This document shows positions 13,865-20,645 of a DNA stretch of 30,868 nucleotides, piece by piece. The DNA comes from a virus. Both the position numbers and the translations under genes were made by a program. The notes under the pieces were generated by a model. It saw nothing but the letters and a program-made list of their open reading frames with translations. It searched no databases and was not told the origin of the DNA. The DNA is taken from positions 1-30,868 of the IMG/VR virus record IMGVR_UViG_3300046093_000012; one strand, given 5' to 3'. How positions within the stretch are numbered: position 1 is the first letter of the stretch; each line of letters starts with the position of its first letter.

Positions 13865-14085
13865 AGTCTTTTAAGTTTTTCTAAATACAAAATAAGATCC
13901 ATTGCTTCTTCTTGCGCGTGGTTTATCCATTCTTTATCCGTTAAATCTTCACGGTCTAATGTAGTATTGTATTTCTTTATCCCTACTTCACTACGTTGTT
14001 TAAATTTATTAATTACTGATTGAACTACACTATCTTTAATTTGTGTTTCTATCCATTCTGACATTGTATCTTTTACTTGACTCAT
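13861..14085 (-). CDS. Small MazG-like all-alpha protein
   Basis: This 74-residue protein has the pattern of small phage MazG-like proteins. A basic helix (INKFKQRSEVGIKKYNTTLD) is followed by DREDLTDKEWINHAQEEAMD and LILYLEKLKRL. The EE..D..LY.EK part (residues 59-70) matches one metal-binding half of the all-alpha NTP pyrophosphatases. The protein is too short for the complete four-helix core, so it may act as a dimer or be non-catalytic. It overlaps the next ORF by four bases and the previous one by four. A house-cleaning or nucleotide-sensing role is an inference. Confidence 0.55.
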   Translation of the reverse strand: MSQVKDTMSEWIETQIKDSVVQSVINKFKQRSEVGIKKYNTTLDREDLTDKEWINHAQEEAMDLILYLEKLKRL

Positions 14086-14336
14086 ATTAATTTGCTTTGA
14101 TTTTTATATAACTCCATTATCTTTTTAGTTGCTTCATATTCGCTAAACTCTACCTTCTTATTGTTCTCTTTCAAATATATTACATTTTTATAATCACTCG
14201 GAATGTATTTGACTATGTAGAATTTTTTATTAGTATTAGCTTCTAATGAATATGCTACATTACGTTTTACACAATAAACCATTGCTTCTACTTCTTTGTA
14301 GTTTACAAAGTATATTTCAATTTTCTTTTTAGCCAT
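14082..14336 (-). CDS. Small hypothetical protein
   Basis: This 84-residue alpha/beta protein begins MAKKKIEIYFVNYKEVEAMV. It has strands FYIVKYIPSDYKNVIYLKEN and a C-terminal helix (SEYEATKKIMELYKNQSK). It is coupled at both ends, with eight bases of overlap upstream and an ATGA-type overlap downstream. I see no known motif. The function is unknown. Confidence 0.6.
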   Translation of the reverse strand: MAKKKIEIYFVNYKEVEAMVYCVKRNVAYSLEANTNKKFYIVKYIPSDYKNVIYLKENNKKVEFSEYEATKKIMELYKNQSKLI

Positions 14337-14688
14337 CTATTCTTAAAAATTCAGCTTCACCGTATTTTAAAAACCATTCCTTGTTCTCTTGATACTTTTC
14401 GATTATTGCATTAATCATCACAAGTTCATCTAAATTTGAGGTAGTTAATTTAATAATAACATCCTCAATACTATTTAAGATATTTGTGGTCATTTCTGCA
14501 TCGGCTTCATATATCTTTCTGTACTCATCATAAACAGTTGATTCAAGGTGTAATATCACTTTGTTAAGTAAATGCTTTAAAGCGCCGTTATATTGCTTTG
14601 TGTAGCGTAGATTCTCGTTGCATTCTAAAAGAAGTTGTGATAACAAAACGCTTTTTAAATATTCTAACTGTATTGGATTATTGCTCAT
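14329..14688 (-). CDS. Hypothetical helical protein
   Basis: This 119-residue protein is mainly helical: LEYLKSVLLSQLLLECNENL, LKHLLNKVILHLESTVYDEY, then a C-terminal IEKYQENKEWFLKYGEAEFL. It overlaps its upstream neighbour by 11 bases. No catalytic or metal motif is visible. It lies in the early operon downstream of the sigma-like gene. The function is unknown. Confidence 0.6.
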   Translation of the reverse strand: MSNNPIQLEYLKSVLLSQLLLECNENLRYTKQYNGALKHLLNKVILHLESTVYDEYRKIYEADAEMTTNILNSIEDVIIKLTTSNLDELVMINAIIEKYQENKEWFLKYGEAEFLRIDG

Positions 14689-15064
14689 TTTTATTGTATT
14701 CGTTAAACACTTTTCTTAAATCATTAATTATATCTCTCCAACAAGAAGCACAATTGCTATCATCTAATTTTACTTCAAATACTCTAAAGTAAATGCCTTG
14801 AATTTGCCATTGTTCATTTGGTGTTAAACTTCCTTTCTTTGGTGACACAAAAGGTTTTAAAGCTTCGTAGTCTGATTCAGTTAAGCAATTAACTTTTCTC
14901 CTATATGGAATTAAATTATTAAGCTTTACCTTTCGTTCTTCGCATCCACAATCTAATCCTGTTGCTTTGCTAAATACTTCTACTGCTTTTTTAATTCCTG
15001 TTACTTCTGTAATTTGCTCTATAGTATCTCCTAAACCACGAGCGGGTGCTTTTCTTTTTGCCAT
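14678..15064 (-). CDS. Conserved Cys-containing phage protein
   Basis: This 128-residue protein has the pattern GLGDTIEQITEVTGIKKAV, then KATGLDCGCEERKVKLNNL (C38, C40) and a second pair near the C-terminus, NCASCWRDIINDLR. The GLDCGCEERK motif is common in Bacteroidota phage proteins of unknown role. The four cysteines could bind zinc, joining the two halves. It starts at the stop of the sigma-like gene, with one base shared. The basic start (MAKRKAPARG) is compatible with nucleic-acid binding. The function is not known. Confidence 0.68.
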   Translation of the reverse strand: MAKRKAPARGLGDTIEQITEVTGIKKAVEVFSKATGLDCGCEERKVKLNNLIPYRRKVNCLTESDYEALKPFVSPKKGSLTPNEQWQIQGIYFRVFEVKLDDSNCASCWRDIINDLRKVFNEYNKNEQ

Positions 15065-15603
15065 TAGTACATTATATTATAATCGTTATTAATATATTCT
15101 TGATAATCATTTTCAAATTTTTCTTTCAAAATAATCTTATAATTCTTAATTGAATTAAATATTGAAATCAAACTGATATTTGTTTCTTTTGCTATATCCC
15201 GCATAGATAGATCTGTGTCTCTGTATAGCTTAAATAGTTTCCTATCGTACCAATCCCAATTTTTTATTTCTTCATCTATTAGCATACATATATCATTGTA
15301 GGCTTTGTGCTCCTCTAAATTAGAATCATCAAATAATTCCCAACACCCATCAAAAGATACTTTGTTAATCTTTTTCTTTTTATTATAGTATTGATAAAAT
15401 AAAGAACGCAAAGTAAAATACATATATCCTTTTCGAACTTCACCTGATGAATCTAAAAGTTTATCTGCATCTGCATATTTCCATAATGCAATATAAGACT
15501 CTTGAACTATGTCTTCTGCATAATCATACTCTCCAAATGTTTGAATAACTTTTATCCAATCGTTATGGTACTGTGCCACCTTGGCTAACCATTGATTATT
15601 CAT
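15064..15603 (-). CDS. Sigma-factor-like transcription regulator
   Basis: This 179-residue protein resembles an ECF-type sigma factor. Region 2 appears at residues 23-45 as GEYDYAEDIVQESYIALWKY, matching the DAEDIVQE..l..W motif that binds core RNA polymerase and melts the -10 region. Region 4, a helix-turn-helix, is at about 130-165: KLFKLYRDTDLSMRDIAKET and then ISIFNSIKNYKIIL. The N- and C-terminal parts lie in the right order, and the length is normal for a two-region sigma factor. The morphogenesis genes lack clear TAnnTTTG promoters, so this protein may direct late transcription. That link is an inference. Recognised promoters are unknown. Confidence 0.72.
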   Translation of the reverse strand: MNNQWLAKVAQYHNDWIKVIQTFGEYDYAEDIVQESYIALWKYADADKLLDSSGEVRKGYMYFTLRSLFYQYYNKKKKINKVSFDGCWELFDDSNLEEHKAYNDICMLIDEEIKNWDWYDRKLFKLYRDTDLSMRDIAKETNISLISIFNSIKNYKIILKEKFENDYQEYINNDYNIMY

Positions 15604-15808
15604 AAGTTGTCCAAACTATTGTAAAGCAAATTACACCTAAAAGAACTTGAATAGTGTGTTCTGTTACACGATCTTCTTCTTCAGCATCGTAAAGCCATCC
15701 AACCATAAAACCAATAATAGGATTTATAATTAATTCTCCCCCGTACTTTTGGATCATCATTAAGATAATCCAACAAACTGCTGCTATAGCAAATAAAATT
15801 GTAATCAT
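15596..15808 (-). CDS. Small membrane protein
   Basis: This 70-residue protein has two or three hydrophobic helices: MITILFAIAAVCWIILMMIQ at the start, IINPIIGFMVGWLYDAE in the middle, and TIQVLLGVICFTIVWTTYE at the end. The inner DAEEEDRVTE turn is acidic. Its end overlaps the sigma-like gene by eight bases. Small membrane proteins in early phage operons may alter the host envelope or exclude other phages, but nothing here identifies which. It is too far from the lysis genes to call a holin. Confidence 0.6.
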   Translation of the reverse strand: MITILFAIAAVCWIILMMIQKYGGELIINPIIGFMVGWLYDAEEEDRVTEHTIQVLLGVICFTIVWTTYE

Positions 15809-16104
15809 AAATAAATTTTTGCGTTAATAATACACTCTTTCTTTTCTGATTGTATTGGTCTCACTTGAAAATTTACATTAATATGCGTTAAATTTGTGTC
15901 CGTTTGATAATAATGCTTAACTGCTTCGGCTACATCAGTTAAATGCACTTCGTTTTCTAATTCTAATAATTCTTCTATTTGTTCTAACTTTAAAAGTAAG
16001 TCTTTAAAATATGAAAACATCACGGAATTATCTGAATAAATTAATCCCGTTCTTGAAGCTGTATTCTGTAATTCTTTAATATGGTTTAAAATTGTTGTTC
16101 TCAT
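15805..16104 (-). CDS. Hypothetical protein
   Basis: This 99-residue protein starts MRTTILNHIKELQNTASRTG. A helical middle (YFKDLLLKLEQIEELLELEN) is followed by a C-terminal beta part (THINVNFQVRPIQSEKKEC, IINAKIYL). It overlaps the membrane-protein gene by four bases. No motif is recognised. It is encoded in the same operon as the RepA-like ATPase, 31 bases downstream of it. Confidence 0.58.
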   Translation of the reverse strand: MRTTILNHIKELQNTASRTGLIYSDNSVMFSYFKDLLLKLEQIEELLELENEVHLTDVAEAVKHYYQTDTNLTHINVNFQVRPIQSEKKECIINAKIYL

Positions 16105-16134
16105 TAGGTAAATATATTAAATAGTTATTAACAA

Positions 16135-16986
16135 TTAGAATACTCCTTTTAGTGGATCATATAATGCTCCTTCGACCTGAGGCAATCCAAAGTTGTTTAC
16201 TTTAAAGCTAAACGTTTTAAATGATGCATTCCTGCTTCTTTTGCAGCTTACGGTTACCAAATCTTTGTTTACTGTATTAAGTTCTAATTGTATTTGTGTT
16301 TCTGTTTTCTTTTCTAAAAATGAACCTAAATGTCCTGTAGGTTTATCTGAGCCAAAGTTACTATGTATAACAGTTATAATATGACAATTTAATTCCTTTG
16401 TCCATTTCATTAACTTTTGAACTACTGCATTAGATTCTTCTATATTATTTACATCGGAACATAAATCAGCTACCCCATCAATAATTACTAAACCAATATT
16501 TTTACCTTCAAGCTTTTTATACAATACGTGTTCAATAAGTAAAATTCTTTCTTTAAAGTCTAATTGTCTTAAGCCGTATGTGTGATATTTATCAGTATCA
16601 ACTTCAGTCATATCTAACGGTCTTTTAAATACCATTTGACAATGAAAAGCTCCTTGCTCTGTATCAAAATGTATTAAGTGCTTGCCATCTCTATATCCTC
16701 TTATATCTCCCCCAAAAGTATCTATTTGGCCTTTCATATAAATTGCACTCAAAAGCGATATAAAAAAAGTTTTCTTACTTTTTGGAGGGGCTTGAATAAA
16801 ACTAAAGTTACCATAAGTTCCAATTGCCAATGGGTATTCTTTTAACCCATCTTTAGTTTCATAAGTTTTAAATCCAAGTGATAAAGCAGGATCAGGATGT
16901 TCAATTTTTTGCGTTGGATCTATACGTAATTCTTCTTCGTATAATTCCATTAATATTTCTATTGCATCTGCATCAAGCTTATTCAT
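16135..16986 (-). CDS. RepA-like/AAA_25 helicase-type ATPase
   Basis: This 283-residue RecA-fold ATPase resembles the RepA-like hexameric helicases of phages. A Walker A variant, APPKSKKT (residues 66-73), has Lys72-Thr73 in the usual place; the PKSxKTF form is common in Bacteroidota phage relatives. Further parts are a strand ending IHFDTEQ, Walker B GLVIIDGVADL at about 172-182, and a sensor-like HIITVIHSNFGS near 208. A C-terminal arm (LVTVSCKRSRNASFKTFSF) follows. It would act as replicative helicase or loader. Its start overlaps the stop of the MazG gene by one base, so both are co-expressed. Confidence 0.8.
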   Translation of the reverse strand: MNKLDADAIEILMELYEEELRIDPTQKIEHPDPALSLGFKTYETKDGLKEYPLAIGTYGNFSFIQAPPKSKKTFFISLLSAIYMKGQIDTFGGDIRGYRDGKHLIHFDTEQGAFHCQMVFKRPLDMTEVDTDKYHTYGLRQLDFKERILLIEHVLYKKLEGKNIGLVIIDGVADLCSDVNNIEESNAVVQKLMKWTKELNCHIITVIHSNFGSDKPTGHLGSFLEKKTETQIQLELNTVNKDLVTVSCKRSRNASFKTFSFKVNNFGLPQVEGALYDPLKGVF

Positions 16987-17741
16987 TATTTATCTTTTAT
17001 AAAAGTACCGTTTTCCATTTTTCCTGTTCGTTTGCATATAACACTGTAAGCACTATAGATACAATCTTCAATGTTATAGCCTGCTAACTTAGATAAATTA
17101 GTTAATACAACAACACAATCCCCGATAGCGTCTATAATTTCTTCTTTGTCGTTATTCAATAAAGCTTTTGCTAATTCACCCGATTCCTCTTGTAGTTTTA
17201 TATATTGTGTTTTTACATCGCCTTTGTCAAATATACCTTTTTCTTGTGCCCAATTTCTTATATCGTTGAAAATATTAATCTCAACTTTTTTATTTGCTTT
17301 AATAAAGTTAAGCAACGCATCAATATAAACATACCTTTCTTTGTTGTGTTGTGATGCAGCATTGTGTTTAAGAATCCAATCAATTACGCTATCCGTAAAT
17401 TCAATGTGTTCGCCATTTTGAAGTTCAAGTACCATTGGAAATTTATATCCGGTTAAACTTTGATCTTTAGTATTTTTAAACGTTATTGTTCTATTTGTTA
17501 AATGTATCATATTGCTCATATTTTTTTTTGTTTTATTTATAATTAGTTGTAAGTATGAATTTTTATCTTGTTTGTAATTAAAATAATTTTGATAATATAT
17601 TTCAGCATCAGAAGCATTTTTAATACTGCTTGTCTGATATAATATTTCGTAATCAGTATATCCTTGTGTTAACTCAACTCTTCGCTGTATGTTATTTGTA
17701 CACCCAACTTTAATTTCTTTTATGTGATAAATATAGTACAT
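16986..17741 (-). CDS. GIY-YIG / MazG-like NTP pyrophosphohydrolase fusion
   Basis: This 251-residue fusion has two parts. Residues 1-70 are a short GIY-YIG-type segment: MYYIYHIKEIKVGCTNNIQR, with the arginine pair R20-R21 and a Glu near 47. It lacks the rest of a full nuclease. Residues about 75-251 are an all-alpha NTP pyrophosphatase with the metal motif EESGE (185-189) and EIID (201-204), completed by D208, then NIEDCIYSAYSVICKRTGK. Such enzymes convert dNTPs to dNMP; the T4 dCTPase belongs to this superfamily. ATG 17519 (M75) has an A-rich leader and may yield the enzyme alone. The gene starts two bases after the ThyA-like stop. Confidence 0.78.
   Translation of the reverse strand: MYYIYHIKEIKVGCTNNIQRRVELTQGYTDYEILYQTSSIKNASDAEIYYQNYFNYKQDKNSYLQLIINKTKKNMSNMIHLTNRTITFKNTKDQSLTGYKFPMVLELQNGEHIEFTDSVIDWILKHNAASQHNKERYVYIDALLNFIKANKKVEINIFNDIRNWAQEKGIFDKGDVKTQYIKLQEESGELAKALLNNDKEEIIDAIGDCVVVLTNLSKLAGYNIEDCIYSAYSVICKRTGKMENGTFIKDK
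17519..17540 (-). promoter_or_regulatory. Internal translation start leader for the MazG part
   Basis: The minus strand reads TATAAATAAAACAAAAAAAAAT immediately before ATG 17519-17517. This resembles the leaders of 2411, 8327 and 9066. It lies inside the long ORF, between the GIY-YIG part and the MazG part, and suggests a second product starting at Met75. Confidence 0.5.
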
Positions 17742-17743
17742 AC

Positions 17744-18514
17744 TTAAACAGCTACGGCTGCGGTTATTTTTTTGCCTGATTGATAATTAATTATTTCCAA
17801 ATTATTATTAATATAAGTGTATTTTGGTAAATTAAAAATTGGTTGTAATAAATATTCTTTTATAGAATCAATTTGATTTTTATAAATGTGAGCATCTATA
17901 ATTTGCAATTCTAATTTATTAGCTTTTAAATTTGTTTCTGATGCAATATATAACAATGTTTTTGCAAACAAACAAATATCGTATGGAATTCCTAAAAATA
18001 AATCTCCTGATCTTTGTACAACAAACATATTCAATTTTTTATTTTTATCCACATAAAATTGAAAATATAAATAACAAGGCGGTAATGCCATCTCTTCAAG
18101 CTGTAACGGATTCCATAAACTAATTATATGTCTTCTGCTATCAGGATTTGTTTTAAGGCTATTTATAAGCATCTTTAATTGATCGTAGTATTCACTATTA
18201 AAGTTTCTTAATTGATGCCCATAAACAGGTCCTAAATCACCTGCTTCATTTGCCCAAGCATCCCAAATTTTTATATTATTATCTTTAAACCTTTGAATAT
18301 TTGTTTCGCCATTTATAAACCAATCAAATTCAGTATTAAAAGTATTTGGAAACATTTTTCTACCAGTTATAATTGGAAATTTTTTAGATACATTTACTTT
18401 TATACTTTGATTAAATAAAGAATAACTACCAACTCCTGTTCTATCATTTCGTTCAATTCCATTTTTCAAACAATTATTTAAAATTGATTGATATTTTTTT
18501 TCAAAGCTATTCAT
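17744..18514 (-). CDS. Thymidylate-synthase-fold enzyme, candidate dCMP (hydroxy)methylase
   Basis: This 256-residue protein is a full-length member of the thymidylate synthase family. Conserved parts are NDRTGVGSYSLF (25-34), E62, IWDAW (W84), GDLGPVYG, PDSRRHIISLWN, catalytic C147, QRSGDLFLGIPYD, IDAHIYKN (H209, Y211) and the C-terminal AAVAV. Two differences stand out. The residue equal to E. coli Asn177 is Asp179 (GIPYD; usual GLPFN), and the residue after the catalytic Cys is Tyr148 instead of His. Asp at this site is the known hallmark of T4 dCMP hydroxymethylase and of dCMP-accepting mutants. A cytosine-modifying enzyme is therefore more likely than dTMP synthesis, but ordinary ThyA is not excluded. 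Confidence 0.85.
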   Translation of the reverse strand: MNSFEKKYQSILNNCLKNGIERNDRTGVGSYSLFNQSIKVNVSKKFPIITGRKMFPNTFNTEFDWFINGETNIQRFKDNNIKIWDAWANEAGDLGPVYGHQLRNFNSEYYDQLKMLINSLKTNPDSRRHIISLWNPLQLEEMALPPCYLYFQFYVDKNKKLNMFVVQRSGDLFLGIPYDICLFAKTLLYIASETNLKANKLELQIIDAHIYKNQIDSIKEYLLQPIFNLPKYTYINNNLEIINYQSGKKITAAVAV

Positions 18515-18776
18515 TGGATTTATTGTTTGAATTGTTTAAAGCAGCAATATAGCCAACACAATCAAGTAATGTATCTTCTTTTATATTATAAGACATTCTG
18601 CTTATTTTTAATGCAATCATACACTTATAAAAGTCTTCTCTTGTTATTTCTTTATTACAAAGAATTGATGCTACAGATGCAGCTTTTTCCATAGACTCGT
18701 CAAATGGGCCATACATTCTTTCTTTTTCTTCAGAACGTAAGTTTATAATTTTGTTTGCTTCTTCTAATATATTCAT
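18507..18776 (-). CDS. DUF6378/Nmad1-like small helical protein
   Basis: This 89-residue protein begins MNILEEANKIINLRSEEKER. It has MYGPFDESMEKAASVASIL, then MIALKISRMSYNIKEDTLLD and CVGYIAAL. The YG...K.SR...D...D.xGY pattern matches the DUF6378-type proteins of phages and resembles the nucleotide-modification-associated domain Nmad1/DUF1599. The function is unknown. It overlaps the ThyA-like gene by eight bases, so the two are translationally coupled, which supports a role with that enzyme. The Nmad1 relation is my own reading from short motifs. Confidence 0.68.
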   Translation of the reverse strand: MNILEEANKIINLRSEEKERMYGPFDESMEKAASVASILCNKEITREDFYKCMIALKISRMSYNIKEDTLLDCVGYIAALNNSNNKSNE

Positions 18777-18795
18777 TTTTAATATTTTTAAGTTA

Positions 18796-18828
18796 AATAA
18801 AAGGGAAGCAAATTATATTCACTTCCCT
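18796..18828 (-). terminator. Terminator after the SSB-like gene
   Basis: The minus-strand RNA AGGGAAGUGAA pairs with UUUGCUUCCCU (11 pairs, some G-U) around the loop UAUAA. It is followed by a U-rich tail (UUUAUUU). No promoter is visible before the next start at 18776, so partial read-through is likely. Confidence 0.82.
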
Positions 18829-18835
18829 GATAAAT

Positions 18836-19132
18836 TTAAAATGGCAAATCTGATTCTACTTCTTTAGCAGTTGCAGGTTGCTCTTTTTTTACAGCTACAA
18901 TAGTACCATCAGTCCATACTACATTTCCGTTACCGATATAGTTTTTAGCTTTTTTAGCTTCACGTTCTTCTTTAGTTTGTGAATCTGTTAAAGAAACATT
19001 TTGTCCGAATTGATTAGCTTCATCGTTAATTCCAATAGTGAAGTTATAATACACTTTACCATCTTTACCTGCAACAAATTTTTCTTTAGGTAAAGCATCC
19101 ACACGTAAACTAACATTTAATAATGCACTCAT
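18836..19132 (-). CDS. SSB-like single-stranded DNA-binding protein
   Basis: This 98-residue protein resembles a compact OB-fold SSB. It begins MSALLNVSLRVDALPKEKFV, with a strand containing VYYNFTIGINDEANQFGQNV. Its C-terminus, EVESDLPF, is the acidic-aromatic tip that SSBs use to recruit partner enzymes. It lies next to ERF and the HNH gene in the early operon and is followed by a terminator, so it may be made in excess. It would coat single-stranded DNA during replication and ERF-mediated annealing. The fold is an inference from the tip and length. Confidence 0.75.
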   Translation of the reverse strand: MSALLNVSLRVDALPKEKFVAGKDGKVYYNFTIGINDEANQFGQNVSLTDSQTKEEREAKKAKNYIGNGNVVWTDGTIVAVKKEQPATAKEVESDLPF

Positions 19133-19165
19133 AATAATTTTAGCACTTAACCTTGCAATCGGAAT

Positions 19166-19672
19166 TTAAATTAACTTTAATTGTTTTTCAATTATTTTAT
19201 TACCTTTTTTAAAATTATCACTTGCCCACAAAGGTTGAAAATTGGTATAGTGATTTAACTTAATTACTTCTTCTTCTGTTTTTGCTGAAGATATTGGTAT
19301 TATATGGTCTAAATGTATTTCATTTAAACGTTCTAAACTCATTCCGTCTTTAAATTGTAAAGATATATAATCTAAAAAGAAATCAAAACTACATCCTAAT
19401 ATTTCTTGTGTTTTATTTTTTTTAATAAACTTACCATTACAAGTTCTTGAAAAAGATTGGCTAATAGATGTTCTTATATTCCAAGTCATTCTATATAATG
19501 AATCATCTTTTCTTCTATCTCTTTGGTATTTATTAAAATATTCCCTTCTATTTAATTGGCTATACTTATATTCACATTCTTTACAATCTGAACGATACCC
19601 TGATTTTCTTTCTTTTCTAATTCTGAATTTGTCTAAAGGTTTTTCTATTTTACATTTAGTACATACTTTCAT
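19166..19672 (-). CDS. Free-standing HNH endonuclease
   Basis: This 168-residue protein has an N-terminal zinc ribbon (CTKCKIEKPLDKF...CKEC), a basic middle (YFNKYQRDRRKDDSLY) and an HNH core. The core reads LDHIIPISSAKTEEEVIKLN, then NFQPLWASDNFKKGNK. The DHIIP, N.Q.LW and N..KG elements are diagnostic of HNH nucleases. It is inserted between ERF and SSB and its start is coupled to the ERF stop. Such genes are usually homing endonucleases that cut phages lacking them. A packaging role is less likely here because terminase is far away. Confidence 0.82.
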   Translation of the reverse strand: MKVCTKCKIEKPLDKFRIRKERKSGYRSDCKECEYKYSQLNRREYFNKYQRDRRKDDSLYRMTWNIRTSISQSFSRTCNGKFIKKNKTQEILGCSFDFFLDYISLQFKDGMSLERLNEIHLDHIIPISSAKTEEEVIKLNHYTNFQPLWASDNFKKGNKIIEKQLKLI

Positions 19673-19673
19673 A

Positions 19674-20294
19674 TTATTTTACTTTTAACAATTCGTCTTT
19701 AACTGTTTTGGCTAATTTATACTTTTTTTCAATAGCTTCTATATTACCACCACCTTTTAAGTATTCAATTGATTTACTAAATTCAGGTGTGTTTTTGTTT
19801 AGCCACTTTTTGTCATCTGTAACATATTCCTTACTATTAACACCACCTGTTACTTTTCCCCAAGGGTTTTTATCTTCTGTTTTGTCGTGCTTATTAGCAG
19901 CATCAGAATCTTGTGTATCGTCAATTAGTAATAGGTTGCCTAAAGCATACTTTTTAGCGTATGAACTTGCTGAACCAAATTGTTGTGGAACTTGCATTCC
20001 TTTTTGGTTTAAGTCTACACCTACTATAGCAGTAGCACTTAATTCATTGATACCATTGTTGTCAAATATAGTTGCAGTTGATTGCATCATAGGAATTTGT
20101 ACATTTGTAATTGGTATCATTTTTTCATTAACAGTAAAAGATACACCATACTTTTCATTGAATGGTTTTAAACCTTCTAATATATCTTCAGCACTTCTAA
20201 AGTTATATTTTCCAAAGCTATTGAATCTTGACTTGTTAGCTTTAAATTCAATTTGAATTTTGCTTAATTTTTCGTTTAATGATAACTCTTTCAT
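19674..20294 (-). CDS. erf: ERF-family single-strand annealing protein
   Basis: This 206-residue protein has the ERF-superfamily layout. The N-terminus reads LNEKLSKIQIEFKANKSRFN, and NFRSAEDILEGLKPFNEKYG follows. The core GSASSYAKKYALGNLLLIDD (about 117-136) is the most characteristic part (A.KYALG.LL.IDD.QDSDA). The C-terminal 70 residues are charged and likely flexible. ERF anneals complementary strands in phage recombination and end-pairing. It is the first sizeable gene after the early promoter at 20606, next to HNH and SSB genes. The assignment is good. Confidence 0.85.
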   Translation of the reverse strand: MKELSLNEKLSKIQIEFKANKSRFNSFGKYNFRSAEDILEGLKPFNEKYGVSFTVNEKMIPITNVQIPMMQSTATIFDNNGINELSATAIVGVDLNQKGMQVPQQFGSASSYAKKYALGNLLLIDDTQDSDAANKHDKTEDKNPWGKVTGGVNSKEYVTDDKKWLNKNTPEFSKSIEYLKGGGNIEAIEKKYKLAKTVKDELLKVK

Positions 20295-20295
20295 C

Positions 20296-20475
20296 TTAAT
20301 TTGTTTTTAGTTCGTAAATTTGTTTTTTGATAATTCTTTTGTATTCTTCTGGTATGTTTTCATCTAATGCTTCAAAGCAATATGTAGCCAGTAAGTTGTT
20401 TTCCTGTTTTAGTTTACAAATTTCTGCTTGTAATGCTTCTATTTGAAATCTGTTGAAGTCGATTAAATCTTTCAT
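20296..20475 (-). CDS. 59-aa coiled-coil protein
   Basis: This 59-residue ORF begins MKDLIDFNRFQIEALQAEIC and continues KLKQENNLLATYCFEALDEN. The first half is a classic short coiled coil. The second half is charged (PEEYKRIIKKQIYELKTN). Its start shares a base with the preceding stop (TAATG) and its stop is one base before the ERF start. It has the same coupling and length pattern as genuine small phage genes. The function is unknown; dimerisation is likely. Confidence 0.68.
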   Translation of the reverse strand: MKDLIDFNRFQIEALQAEICKLKQENNLLATYCFEALDENIPEEYKRIIKKQIYELKTN

Positions 20476-20576
20476 TAGTATCTTAAAATTATTTGGATTA
20501 AAAAATACAAGGCTAAAGCCTGTGCGAATAAAATTTGGTAGTTTGCTTTTGTTAAAAATGTTTTGATTGCTTTCAT
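20475..20576 (-). CDS. 33-aa putative membrane peptide, first early gene
   Basis: This 33-residue ORF reads MKAIKTFLTKANYQILFAQA and ends in a hydrophobic LYFLIQIILRY. It is the first ORF after the early promoter (about 30 bases downstream of -7) and has a leader AACAAATAACAAATT. The hydrophobic helix with basic N-terminus suggests a membrane peptide. It overlaps the next ORF at TAATG. Alternatively it is just a leader peptide for the operon. Confidence 0.55.
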   Translation of the reverse strand: MKAIKTFLTKANYQILFAQALALYFLIQIILRY

Positions 20577-20605
20577 AATTTGTTATTTGTTAATGTTTGA
20601 TGTGG

Positions 20606-20635
20606 CAAATATATAACAGGTTTTTTAATAACCAA
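20606..20635 (-). promoter_or_regulatory. Early promoter, Bacteroidota type
   Basis: On the minus strand, TTG (20635-20633) is followed by exactly 19 bases and TATATTTG (20613-20606), a close match to the Bacteroidota consensus. It lies just downstream of the terminator at 20675-20703 and heads the early operon. The conserved upstream element (20646-20666) begins 11 bases beyond TTG. Confidence 0.85.
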
Positions 20636-20645
20636 CTATGATTTT

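Noticed and set aside
17521-17529. A9 run as a second productive -1 frameshift site
   Set aside because: The phase allows A AAA AAA slippage, but the -1 frame meets TAG after ten codons. It would only truncate the protein, so an internal start is a better reading.
19708-20256. Plus-strand 182-codon ORF opposite ERF
   Set aside because: It lies wholly antisense to a well-supported ERF gene, has no family-like motif and no leader, so it is a chance open frame.
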